A DNA stretch of 64,000 nucleotides, from the NCBI RefSeq assembly GCF_024006985.1, contig NZ_JAMXIB010000003.1, positions 1-64,000 of the forward strand, written 5' to 3'. Position 1 is the stretch's first letter. Each line of letters starts with the position of its first letter. Positions 1 to 7,634 of the stretch are shown piece by piece. The notes under the pieces were generated by a model. The model was not told the origin of the DNA and did no database searches. It was given only the letters and a program-made list of their open reading frames with translations. The position numbers and the translations under genes are program-made. This DNA is from Robiginitalea marina (GTDB taxonomy: Bacteria > Bacteroidota > Bacteroidia > Flavobacteriales > Flavobacteriaceae).

Positions 1-1041
1 CTGCTTGCCGAAAATAAGATCAACCGATACCTGCTGTATGCCTTCGGGGAGATCGTGCTGGTGGTGATCGGGATTTTGATTGCCCTGCAGGTCAACAACT
101 GGAATGAGGAACGAAAGAAGCAACAAGAAATCTCCAAATTGCTCCACGATATTGAACAGGACCTCCTGCTGAACTACGAATTGGCGGGCTTTGCGCTGGA
201 CTTTTACAAGGTGCAGGATTCCATTGCCAGGCGCATTGCCCATAAGACGCTGAGCAAAGCCGATTACCAAAACAATTCCCGCCTGAGCTATTACATCAGC
301 AATTGGGAATACTACCTGCCCGTGGAAAAAAACATCGACCAATTCGTGGAATCTGAAAAACTTGTCCCCCCTGAGTATAAGCCGGTGGTTGATGCGCTGA
401 AAAGGCTTCAGAATTTGAGCGCCGTGCTCGACGACACCTGGGCCAACCTGAAGGGGAATATCGATGAGAATACCCAACGGCTCACCAGCTTTAACTGGTT
501 TGTGAAAAACGATTCCGTTTCCACGGAACTACGCATAAACTATTTCCTGAACGATGAGGGTTATGAAACCCTGGCGCTGCGGTACTGGGTCCAAACCCAG
601 AATTATTACGATAAAATCTCCCGCTACAGGGCGCAAGCCATAGGTGCCCTGGCCACCATCAAAGCTACGAGGGACCGGTATAGCGCCCGCCAAATCCATG
701 GGTTGTTCCAAAAAAGTGGGATGCCCGCTTTTAAGCGGTATCCGTGCAGCGTTGTCCGTTCGGAGTTGCCGTCCTTAAAAACGATCAGGGCCAGCGAGCT
801 TTATGGCAACCTCACCCCGGACACCCTGCACATTGAGCTAACCAACAACCGGGGACAGGCTATTTCGGAATTTACCCTGGCCCCCTCCACCTTCATGAGC
901 ATCCCGGGGTCGGAATATTTCGGCCTCGACGGGGACAAGAATACCCTTGCCCGGGTAACGGACCCTGCCGGAAATTGCGTCGGCATCTATGGCGCTTTTG
1001 AAAACGGGTATCTTTTGATCCCTGAAAGCAATACCCCATGA
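1..1041 (+). CDS. DUF6090 family membrane protein (5' partial)
   Basis: The frame is open from base 1, so the gene begins upstream of the window. The visible start reads LLAENKINRYLLYAFGE, followed by a hydrophobic helix (VLVVIGILIALQV) and NNWNEE, the signature head of DUF6090 proteins of Flavobacteriia. A helical, probably coiled-coil stretch follows. The carboxyl end, about 80 residues beginning near TIRASELYGNLTPDT, looks beta-rich and is absent from the neighbouring paralogues, so this copy has an extended tail. The stop overlaps the start of the next paralogue (ATGA at 1038-1041), implying coupled translation. Function of the family is unknown. A membrane anchor with a non-cytoplasmic or cytoplasmic helical domain is all the sequence shows. 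Confidence 0.85.
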   Translation: MLAENKINRYLLYAFGEIVLVVIGILIALQVNNWNEERKKQQEISKLLHDIEQDLLLNYELAGFALDFYKVQDSIARRIAHKTLSKADYQNNSRLSYYISNWEYYLPVEKNIDQFVESEKLVPPEYKPVVDALKRLQNLSAVLDDTWANLKGNIDENTQRLTSFNWFVKNDSVSTELRINYFLNDEGYETLALRYWVQTQNYYDKISRYRAQAIGALATIKATRDRYSARQIHGLFQKSGMPAFKRYPCSVVRSELPSLKTIRASELYGNLTPDTLHIELTNNRGQAISEFTLAPSTFMSIPGSEYFGLDGDKNTLARVTDPAGNCVGIYGAFENGYLLIPESNTP

Positions 1042-1799
1042 AGTTCTTCCGCACCCTGCGCCAACGCCTGCTCACTGAAAACCGGGTTACCCGCTACCTG
1101 CTTTATGCCCTGGGGGAGATCTTACTGGTAGTTATCGGGATCTTGCTGGCCCTTCAGATTGACACCTGGAACGAAGCCAAAAAAGAGCAGCAGGCCTCCC
1201 GCGATTTCATTTCGCGCTTACTGAAGGAAGTGCGGAAAAATATCGGGTACGCCGGGGCGGAAATAGGGGTGGAGGAACGGCAGACAGCAGCTGCCAAAGC
1301 CATCCTGGGCCAGTTTCACGAGCCCGATGGTGCCGGATCGGGACGAATCCTGGATAGCCTGGTCTACATCATCCTATCAAACAACACCCTTGAAATCGCG
1401 TCGGGGACCCTGAACGAGGGGTTCAATACCGGTGCCATCGCCCTGATCAGGTCCGATTCCCTGAGGTCGGCCCTGTACAACCTTCCCTCCCGGATTGAGG
1501 AAATCAGGAAACAGGAAGAGATTGACCGCGAGGACATCAACGGGCATTTTACCAACTTCCTGTACTATAATTACAACTACCGGAATATGGACAATCACTT
1601 CTCCCCCTATAAAGGGCAAATTGGGGAGACGAAATTCCCTTCCTATCACAACCGGAGCCTGCTGGAATCGCCTGCCTTTGAAAACATGGTCGACAACCGG
1701 TTCTGGAATTGCCAGGAGCAATTGCGCCAGTTGCTTACATTCAACGAAGCGCTCACACGCATTGACGCCATGATCTCCGCCGTGCTTTCAGAGAGGTGA
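1038..1799 (+). CDS. DUF6090 family membrane protein
   Basis: This 253-residue protein starts MKFFRTLRQRLLTENRVTRY and carries one predicted membrane helix (LLVVIGILLALQI) at about residues 30-46, then DTWNEAKKEQQ and a long, mostly helical domain. Head and topology match the other DUF6090 copies at 1, 3178, 5810 and 6781, while the domain after residue 60 is only loosely similar. The ATG overlaps the stop of the preceding copy by four bases, so the two are almost certainly co-transcribed. No catalytic motif is visible. The gene ends just before a palindromic repeat (1831-1953) that could act as its transcription terminator. Confidence 0.85.
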   Translation: MKFFRTLRQRLLTENRVTRYLLYALGEILLVVIGILLALQIDTWNEAKKEQQASRDFISRLLKEVRKNIGYAGAEIGVEERQTAAAKAILGQFHEPDGAGSGRILDSLVYIILSNNTLEIASGTLNEGFNTGAIALIRSDSLRSALYNLPSRIEEIRKQEEIDREDINGHFTNFLYYNYNYRNMDNHFSPYKGQIGETKFPSYHNRSLLESPAFENMVDNRFWNCQEQLRQLLTFNEALTRIDAMISAVLSER

Positions 1800-1830
1800 T
1801 TTCAGGTGTGCCAATGATGATTTTGTGTTT

Positions 1831-1953
1831 CTGTCATTTCGAAGGAGTGTAGCGACTGAGAAATCTCACCTAACATATCCTGCACACCATTAATGAGATT
1901 TCTCACCCCCCTGAAGTGAGCTTCGCTCTACTTCAGGGGGTTCGAAATGACAG
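1831..1953. repeat. Palindromic dispersed element, copy 1
   Basis: The element is bounded by a perfect 13-bp inverted repeat (CTGTCATTTCGAA at 1831-1843, TTCGAAATGACAG at 1941-1953). Inside lie GAGAAATCTCAC and GAGATTTCTCAC, and a strong hairpin at 1907-1940 whose arms are CCCCCTGAAGT and ACTTCAGGGGG. Copies or fragments lie at 2986-3106, 6621-6712 and 7551-7618. No coding capacity; it resembles a MITE or large REP-like element. Confidence 0.8.
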
Positions 1954-2008
1954 TGCACACTAATGATCTGTTTTCAACGTACCAACCACTTGGAAGTTCC
2001 AAATAACC

Positions 2009-2899
2009 TTAAAGCGAAGTCGCCTTAAACGTATCCCCCTGCCGGAGGTCGCCGGTATCGTAGCCTTTTTTGAACCAGCGCATGCGCTGGGCGGAGGTGC
2101 CGTGGGTAAAGGAATCGGGGATTACCCGGCCCATCTGTTCGCGTTGCAGGCGGTCGTCGCCGATGGCATTGGCCGCATTGAGGGCTTCCTCCAGGTCGCC
2201 GGGTTCCAGGAGCCCGAAGAGTACCTGGGAATGGTGGGCCCACACCCCCGCGAGGAAATCGGCCTGCAGCTCGAGGCGCACCGAATAGTCATTGAATTCC
2301 TTCTGGGGGAGCTGCCCGCGCAGGCGGTCGATCTGGTCGGTAATGCCCATCAGGTTCTGGATGTGGTGCCCCACTTCGTGGGCAATCACATAAGCCTGGG
2401 CAAAATCGCCGGGGGCGTTCAGCTTGCGCTCCATCTCCTCGAAAAAACTGAGGTCGAGGTATAATTTCTCGTCCCCAGGGCAGTAAAACGGCCCGGTGGC
2501 GCTGGAGGCCCGGCCGCAGGCCGAAGCCACCGTGCCGCTGTACAGCACCAGGGTGGGTTCCCGGTAGTCGGGCAAAAGCTTGTTCCAGACATCCTCCGTA
2601 TTGGCCAGCACGGTAGCGCTAAAGGTGGCCAGCTCCCGGTCCTCCGCAGTAGGCTCATAAGGGGCAGCCGCCCCGGCAGGGCCGCCACCGCCCATTATAA
2701 AGCTCAAGGGGTTGGTGCCTGTGATAAAGGCGAATACCAGCAGCAGGCCCACGATGATCAGCCCGGTTTTGGAAAACAAGAGCCTGATGAGGGGGCCCAG
2801 GAGCATCGGGTTGATCCCCCGCCCGCCGCCCATGGACGGGCCCCGCTGGCCCCTGCGGTCTTCGACGTTTGAACTCTGCCTGCTGCCTCTCCATTTCAT
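2009..2899 (-). CDS. Neutral zinc metallopeptidase, YpfJ/KPN_02809 family
   Basis: The protein has the family's hallmark start (MKWRGSRQSSNVEDRRG), a glycine-rich stretch, one membrane helix (LIIVGLLLVFAFITG) and a periplasmic zinc-peptidase domain with HEVGHH (in AYVIAHEVGHHIQ) as the metal-binding HExxH. FYCPGDEKLYLDLSFF and the conserved downstream ELQADFLAGVW, which supplies further ligands, are present. About 296 residues, the usual family length. A longer frame reaches an ATG at 2938, but family starts begin at MKWRG, so 2899 is chosen. It is flanked on both sides by copies of the palindromic element. Substrate unknown; a membrane-anchored cell-envelope peptidase is likely. Confidence 0.9.
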   Translation of the reverse strand: MKWRGSRQSSNVEDRRGQRGPSMGGGRGINPMLLGPLIRLLFSKTGLIIVGLLLVFAFITGTNPLSFIMGGGGPAGAAAPYEPTAEDRELATFSATVLANTEDVWNKLLPDYREPTLVLYSGTVASACGRASSATGPFYCPGDEKLYLDLSFFEEMERKLNAPGDFAQAYVIAHEVGHHIQNLMGITDQIDRLRGQLPQKEFNDYSVRLELQADFLAGVWAHHSQVLFGLLEPGDLEEALNAANAIGDDRLQREQMGRVIPDSFTHGTSAQRMRWFKKGYDTGDLRQGDTFKATSL

Positions 2900-2985
2900 G
2901 GCCTGGTGGTTTTTGGAATTGCGTATTCCAAAATACAAGTTTTCGTTCGGAATTTAGAGGGGCTCGACGCTTAAATTACGGGTTG

Positions 2986-3106
2986 CTGTCATTTCGAAGG
3001 AGTGCAGTGACTGAGAAACCTCACCAAGCGACTTCTGCACACCATTAATGAGATTTCTCACCCCTGAAGTGAGCTTTGCTCTACTTCAGGGGGTTCGAAA
3101 TGACAG
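2986..3106. repeat. Palindromic dispersed element, copy 2
   Basis: Same 13-bp terminal inverted repeat as copy 1 (2986-2998 and 3094-3106), the same inner TGCACACCATTAATGAGATTTCTC block and the same hairpin (CCCCTGAAGT ... ACTTCAGGGG). It lies in the 278-bp gap between the YpfJ-type peptidase and the next DUF6090 gene. Identity to copy 1 is high across the full length. Confidence 0.8.
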
Positions 3107-3144
3107 CACCCTCCACGGCATACTGCCAACATATCCCAAGAACC

Positions 3145-3180
3145 CGTATCTTGTAGCAACCTAAAGACCCAGCCACCTTG
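3145..3180 (+). promoter_or_regulatory. Conserved 36-nt leader before a TTG start, copy 1
   Basis: These 36 bases, from CGTATCTTGTAGC to the TTG start codon, recur at 6748-6783 with 34 of 36 identical, although flanking sequence differs. TATCTTG resembles the -7 TAnnTTTG element of Bacteroidetes with one base missing. It is probably a shared promoter and leader of two DUF6090 genes. Confidence 0.45.
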
Positions 3181-3978
3181 TTCCGCTTCTTCCGCACCCT
3201 GCGCCAGCGCCTTGTAACCGAAAACAAATACAGCAAGTACCTGCTTTACGCCTTTGGGGAAATTATGCTTGTGGTCATCGGTATTGTGATCGCCCTGCAG
3301 ATTGACAATTGGAATGAAGAACGAAAACTAAGGATAGAAGAACAAATTCTGCTGAAGCAGTTAAAGGACGAATACATCGCCAACCTGGAGCAGCTCGACG
3401 GCAAAATAGCCATCCGAAATCTGCTCATAAAATCTTCAAAGGAATTACTGACCTGTTTCGACAATCCGGATGCAGCAAACAGAGACAGCGTAATTTCCAG
3501 ATTGGGGAACCTAAGCCTGACGGTCACCTATGACCCTATAGACAATGATCTTGTCGCTTCTGGAAAAATCAATATGATCCAAAACGAGAAACTGAAAAAA
3601 CTGCTGACCAAATGGTCGACGGACGTGATTCAGGTGCAGGAAGTTGAGGTCATATATCTCAACGCCCACAACAATGTGAACTTCCCCGCACTCTCCAAAT
3701 TTGGTCTGGGGCGGGCGATGAACAAGGCGCTTTACGATAAGGTTAACAGCGTTGAAGGTTTCTCCAATTTTTTACTCAACCGGGATGAATTGTTCCCGTA
3801 CGACTTCAAAAATTCAAGGTTAGAGCCTGACCTGCAGGCCATCCTCAACAATCCGGAACTGGAAGGCATGGTTTCCAATTCCATTTTTATCAATGAATTA
3901 ATCAACTCGGAATCAGCCACCCTCCGGAAACAAATCCTGGATATCCTTGATTTATTGCCGGCGTCGGAACCCAATTAG
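3178..3978 (+). CDS. DUF6090 family membrane protein (TTG start)
   Basis: A 266-residue paralogue whose head, FRFFRTLRQRLVTENKYSKY, aligns without gaps to its siblings. One membrane helix (IMLVVIGIVIALQI) is followed by DNWNEERKLRIEEQILL and a helical domain. The only start that keeps the conserved head is TTG at 3178; the same TTG start is used by the copy at 6781, behind the same 36-nt leader. It is followed at 3987 by a second, broken DUF6090 head that now opens the sulfatase frame. No known function. Confidence 0.85.
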   Translation: MFRFFRTLRQRLVTENKYSKYLLYAFGEIMLVVIGIVIALQIDNWNEERKLRIEEQILLKQLKDEYIANLEQLDGKIAIRNLLIKSSKELLTCFDNPDAANRDSVISRLGNLSLTVTYDPIDNDLVASGKINMIQNEKLKKLLTKWSTDVIQVQEVEVIYLNAHNNVNFPALSKFGLGRAMNKALYDKVNSVEGFSNFLLNRDELFPYDFKNSRLEPDLQAILNNPELEGMVSNSIFINELINSESATLRKQILDILDLLPASEPN

Positions 3979-3986
3979 ACCTGTGC

Positions 3987-4030
3987 ATGCTTCGCTTCTT
4001 CCGCAACTTACGCCCGCGAGGCCAGGCTTC
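3987..4030 (+). pseudogene. Remnant of a DUF6090 5' end
   Basis: The bases from ATG at 3987 encode MLRFFRNLRPRG and share CGCTTCTTCCGCAACTTACG with the intact DUF6090 gene at 5810. Similarity stops after about 30 nt. The frame runs on, in phase, into the downstream sulfatase, so a gene finder may take this ATG as the sulfatase start. Confidence 0.6.
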
Positions 4031-4064
4031 GGGAAATACCCATTTTAACCCTAACCCCAGGAAA

Positions 4065-5741
4065 ATGACCGAAAACGCACCCGTACTAAACCCCCCTTTA
4101 CTGAAATCGGGGAGTCGACCCAATTTAGTTGTGCTGTTGATCCTGTTGCTCAGTCTGGGGTCCTGTGCCGAAAAGCCGGAAAAACCCATCCCGAAGCGGC
4201 CCCCGAATATTTTGCTGATCGTGGCCGACGACCTGGGGTACACAGACCTGGGGTCCTATGGGGGCGATATCGAAACGCCCAACCTCGATACCCTGGCGGC
4301 GGCCGGGGTTCGGTTCAGCCGGTTCCATACCTCCCCCCTCTGTGCGCCCACAAGGGCCATGTTGCTCTCGGGAAACGACAACCATATCGCAGGCATGGGG
4401 GTGCAGGGACGGATCCCGGGCCAATTCGGGTACGAAGGGCACCTCACGGACCGCATCGTGCCGGTGCCCAGGCTGCTGCAAGACGGGGGCTACCACACCT
4501 TCATGGCCGGCAAATGGCACCTGGGCATGGAGCCTGAGAATAACCCTTTGCAAAAAGGCTTCGTACGCTCTTTTGTGAACCTTCGCGGGGCCGGGAACCA
4601 TTACGATGATCAGGGGATTTTTGAAGAGACCCCCAGGTCGCTGTATACCGAAGACGGAAAGCCGGCCCCCTGGCCGCAAGGGGCTTACAGCACGGATTTT
4701 TACACCGATAAACTGATCGCCTATATGGATGAGGCCCTTGCGCAGAACAAGCCGTTCTTCGGTTTTGCCGCCTATACCTCCCCGCACTGGCCGCTTCAGG
4801 TAGATGAAAAATACTGGAAGAAATATGAAGGCCGTTACGATGCAGGGTATGAAACGTTGAAAGCGCGGCGGCTGGAAAGCCTGAAGGCGGCCGGGATGGT
4901 CCCTGAAAATGCCGTCCTTCCCCCAAACCACGAACGGGTCATCCCCTGGGATTCCCTCACCGCCGACCAGCAAAAGATGGAAGCCCGGAAAATGGAATTA
5001 TATGCCGGCATGGTAGACAACCTCGACGTCAATGTTGGCAGGCTCATCCGGCACCTGAAGGAGACCGGGCAGTTCGAAAACACCCTCATCGTCTTTATGT
5101 CCGACAACGGGGCGGCAGCCGAGGACTTTTACCACCACCCCCATTACGGGCCGTTTATCCAAAAACACTTTACGGAAGACTATGAAGCCATGGGAAAGGC
5201 CAATTCCTTTATCTCCTATGGGCCGCAATGGGCCGAAGCCGGATCCTCCCCGTTCCGTTACTTCAAGGAGTTCCCCACGGAAGGGGGTACCGTGGCGCCC
5301 ATGATTGTGGCAGGCCCCGGCATACAGGGCAGGAACGCCATTCACGACGAGTTCCTGACCCTTATGGACCTGGCCCCCACCTTCTATGATTTGGCCGGGG
5401 TAACCTATCCGGAGCAATTTGAAGGAAAAGAAGTGTTTCCCCTGAGGGGAACTTCCATCCTCCCATTTCTTTCTGGAAAGGCAGACGCCATCCACCCCGA
5501 CGATTACGTGTTTGGCCTGGAGTTGCACAATTACGGGATGATCCGCAAAGGGGACTGGAAGCTCACCAATACCTCTGACCCCTTTAATGAAGGGGCGTTT
5601 GCCCTGTACAACCTCGCCGACGACCTGGCGGAAACCAATGACCTGAAAGCCACCGAACCCCAAAAATATGCCGAACTAATGGAGGCCTGGAAGGCGTTTA
5701 CGGCGGAGGTGCAGGCGCAAATCCCGCTTCCCGGGGAATGA
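4065..5741 (+). CDS. Arylsulfatase, S1 family lipoprotein
   Basis: The protein is a formylglycine-dependent sulfatase: PPNILLIVADDLGYTDLGSY supplies the first metal-binding aspartates, CAPTR (about residue 93) is the CxPxR motif whose cysteine is converted to formylglycine, and GKWHLG is the conserved lysine/histidine motif. The pattern CAPTRAMLLSGNDNHIAGMG resembles the Pseudomonas aeruginosa arylsulfatase branch. The start at 4065 (MTENAPVLN) puts a lipoprotein signal with lipobox LSLGSC (cysteine near 34) at the amino end. An in-frame ATG at 3987 would add 26 residues that are a DUF6090 head remnant. The likely role is desulfation of marine polysaccharides or smaller sulfate esters at the cell surface. 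No anaerobic sulfatase-maturase lies nearby. Confidence 0.9.
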   Translation: MTENAPVLNPPLLKSGSRPNLVVLLILLLSLGSCAEKPEKPIPKRPPNILLIVADDLGYTDLGSYGGDIETPNLDTLAAAGVRFSRFHTSPLCAPTRAMLLSGNDNHIAGMGVQGRIPGQFGYEGHLTDRIVPVPRLLQDGGYHTFMAGKWHLGMEPENNPLQKGFVRSFVNLRGAGNHYDDQGIFEETPRSLYTEDGKPAPWPQGAYSTDFYTDKLIAYMDEALAQNKPFFGFAAYTSPHWPLQVDEKYWKKYEGRYDAGYETLKARRLESLKAAGMVPENAVLPPNHERVIPWDSLTADQQKMEARKMELYAGMVDNLDVNVGRLIRHLKETGQFENTLIVFMSDNGAAAEDFYHHPHYGPFIQKHFTEDYEAMGKANSFISYGPQWAEAGSSPFRYFKEFPTEGGTVAPMIVAGPGIQGRNAIHDEFLTLMDLAPTFYDLAGVTYPEQFEGKEVFPLRGTSILPFLSGKADAIHPDDYVFGLELHNYGMIRKGDWKLTNTSDPFNEGAFALYNLADDLAETNDLKATEPQKYAELMEAWKAFTAEVQAQIPLPGE

Positions 5742-5775
5742 TTTTCCGGCGACTTTCCCGGCAAGTTGCCGCGGT

Positions 5776-5783
5776 TATTTTTG
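5776..5783 (+). promoter_or_regulatory. -7 promoter element TATTTTTG
   Basis: A perfect match to the Bacteroidetes -7 element TAnnTTTG, 26 bp before the DUF6090 ATG at 5810. No clear -33 TTG at 17-23 bp upstream is visible. Transcription would begin near 5790. Confidence 0.45.
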
Positions 5784-5809
5784 TACTTTGAACCCGCAAT
5801 ACCCAACCC

Positions 5810-6586
5810 ATGCTCCGCTTCTTCCGCAACTTACGGCAGCGCCTGCTAACCGAAAATAAGTTCAGCATGTACCTGCTGTATGCCGTGGGGGAGATCCTGC
5901 TGGTGGTGGTCGGGATTCTGATTGCTTTACAGGTGGATAGCTGGCATGAAACGCGATCGGAAAACAGGGAAGAAACCGCCATCCTGAAATCTTTGAAAAC
6001 AGATTTTCTCCAAAGTAAAATCAACGTAGACCATACCCTGGAAGACCAAACCAGGGTGGTGCGGTATTGCGCCCGCTTGTTCGAAGTCCTCAGCGAGGGG
6101 GATACAACGGTGCCGCCCGATTCCCTGGGGGAATTTATCTATCGGGGTGCCCTGTCGTACTGGCGGATGGAGCCCGCCAACGGGACCTACGATGCGCTCA
6201 TAGGCTCGGGGCGCGTTTCTCTGATTAAAAATCAGACCCTCAGCCGGTTACTGGCGGAATATTCGGCAGAACTGAAATACGGTTTCGAAGACGAGCTGCA
6301 AAGTACCGACCTCACCACCCTGTTGGTGGAAAAAAGCAGCGGTTTTGCCCCGGTTCTCGGAAAATCCGTGTTTGCCACGCATTTCCTGACAACGCGCAGG
6401 CAGTTCACGGATAAAGAAATACGGGAGGCCGTTGAGGCGTTGCGGTCCGACAACTCCTTTTTAGGCGTGCTGGCCATGAAGTATGCCCTTGAAGACAACC
6501 GGCTGAAATATCAGCAAAAGGTCTCAAAATATATCGCCGACATCCTGGTGCTGCTCGAGGAGGAACTCAGGGAAAAGGGATTGTAG
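5810..6586 (+). CDS. DUF6090 family membrane protein
   Basis: A 258-residue paralogue with head MLRFFRNLRQRLLTENKFSM, membrane helix LLVVVGILIALQV and DSWHETRSENREE, followed by a helical domain. At DNA level, about 72 nt of the head (from CGCCTGCTAACCGAAAATAA) match the gene at 6781 with a single mismatch, while the remainder has diverged widely. This contrast points to gene conversion or strong constraint on the head. It lies 68 bp after the sulfatase behind a TATTTTTG box, so it probably has its own promoter. Confidence 0.85.
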   Translation: MLRFFRNLRQRLLTENKFSMYLLYAVGEILLVVVGILIALQVDSWHETRSENREETAILKSLKTDFLQSKINVDHTLEDQTRVVRYCARLFEVLSEGDTTVPPDSLGEFIYRGALSYWRMEPANGTYDALIGSGRVSLIKNQTLSRLLAEYSAELKYGFEDELQSTDLTTLLVEKSSGFAPVLGKSVFATHFLTTRRQFTDKEIREAVEALRSDNSFLGVLAMKYALEDNRLKYQQKVSKYIADILVLLEEELREKGL

Positions 6587-6620
6587 CAGGGACGGGTTTA
6601 TGATTGGCTAATGCCATCCG

Positions 6621-6712
6621 TGTCATTTCGAAGGACCCCGATAGCTATCGGGGGAAGGGACGACTGAGAAACCTCACCAAAGATGTGCAGGGGCCTCTTG
6701 GGGAGAAATGAC
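6621..6712. repeat. Degenerate palindromic element, copy 3, with inserted palindrome
   Basis: The left end TGTCATTTCGAAGGA and the inner GACTGAGAAACCTCACCAA match copies 1 and 2. The right end is degraded (AAATGAC at 6706-6712). An 18-bp perfect palindrome, CCCCGATAGCTATCGGGG, sits at 6636-6653 and is absent from the other copies. Confidence 0.6.
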
Positions 6713-6747
6713 CGTTTCATTGAACTGTCAACTTCCCCCAAATATCG

Positions 6748-6783
6748 CGTATCTTGTAGCGACCTAAAGACCCAACCACCTTG
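6748..6783 (+). promoter_or_regulatory. Conserved 36-nt leader before a TTG start, copy 2
   Basis: 34 of 36 bases are identical to 3145-3180, again ending at the TTG start of a DUF6090 gene. Conservation outside coding sequence supports a shared promoter or translational leader. Confidence 0.45.
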
Positions 6784-7494
6784 CTCCGCTTCTTCCGAAC
6801 CCTGCGTCAACGCCTGCTAACCGAAAATAAGTTCAGCAAGTACCTGCTGTATGCCGTGGGGGAGATCCTGCTGGTGGTAATTGGGATCTTGATTGCGTTG
6901 CAAATCAACAATTGGAATGAAAATCGAAATAACAGATTCGCGGAAAAACGATACGTGAATGATTTGATTGAGGATTTGAAGAATGACTCAATCATGTTAA
7001 ACGATATTTATGGCTTCCTGGAATCCAAATCAAGGTCCAAGGAGAAAATAGCTCCCATTTTGCGCGGGGAGCTGGCCGCTGTTGATTCAATGGCCTATCA
7101 CTTCAACATGCAATGGGCAGTGCAGGACAGGTTTACCCCTACGACCACAACCATAGAGGAATTAAAAAATGACGGAAAGCTCAATATTATAAGGGATATT
7201 GGTTTGAGGCGAAAAATAGTGTCCCTTTACAACCTCTATTCCAAGGAGGAATTTGCCGAAGATATGTTCAACCAGCAAAATTTTAAATTGATGGGTTTAG
7301 CCAGCCAGCATTTCGGGAACCTGCTGGAACCAAAACCCGGGGAACTCTCGGAAGCCCTCCAAAATAAACCCTTTGTGAACGGGATCATTGCCAATTTCAC
7401 ATTTGCCAGAAAAGATGCCATTGACCAGCTTCAAAAACAGTGCGCCCTGCTGATCAGAGAATTAGAAGTTTACAAGGCCCGGATCAACGGGTAA
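6781..7494 (+). CDS. DUF6090 family membrane protein (TTG start)
   Basis: A 237-residue paralogue with the canonical head LRFFRTLRQRLLTENKFSKY, membrane helix ILLVVIGILIALQI and NNWNENRNNRFAEKRYV, then a helical domain of unknown function. The start codon is TTG. Upstream is the 36-nt leader shared with the gene at 3178. The gene is followed by half of a palindromic element (7551-7618). It is the last of the five tandem paralogues. Confidence 0.85.
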   Translation: MLRFFRTLRQRLLTENKFSKYLLYAVGEILLVVIGILIALQINNWNENRNNRFAEKRYVNDLIEDLKNDSIMLNDIYGFLESKSRSKEKIAPILRGELAAVDSMAYHFNMQWAVQDRFTPTTTTIEELKNDGKLNIIRDIGLRRKIVSLYNLYSKEEFAEDMFNQQNFKLMGLASQHFGNLLEPKPGELSEALQNKPFVNGIIANFTFARKDAIDQLQKQCALLIRELEVYKARING

Positions 7495-7550
7495 CACACG
7501 GGTGTCCGGGGCAGGGAAACACCCAGTGGCAGTCCCAAACAGCTGTTTTG

Positions 7551-7618
7551 CACATCGTTGATGAGATTTCTCACCCCTGAAGTAGAGCGAAGCTCACTTC
7601 AGGGGGTTCGAAATGGCA
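7551..7618. repeat. Palindromic element, right-half copy 4
   Basis: Only the right half is present: TGATGAGATTTCTCACCCC, the hairpin with arms CCCCTGAAGT/ACTTCAGGGG, and GGTTCGAAATGGCA. The hairpin loop (AGAGCGAAGCTC) is inverted relative to copies 1 and 2, as if the hairpin had flipped. Confidence 0.6.
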
Positions 7619-7634
7619 TAGTCCAAGCCCCGCA

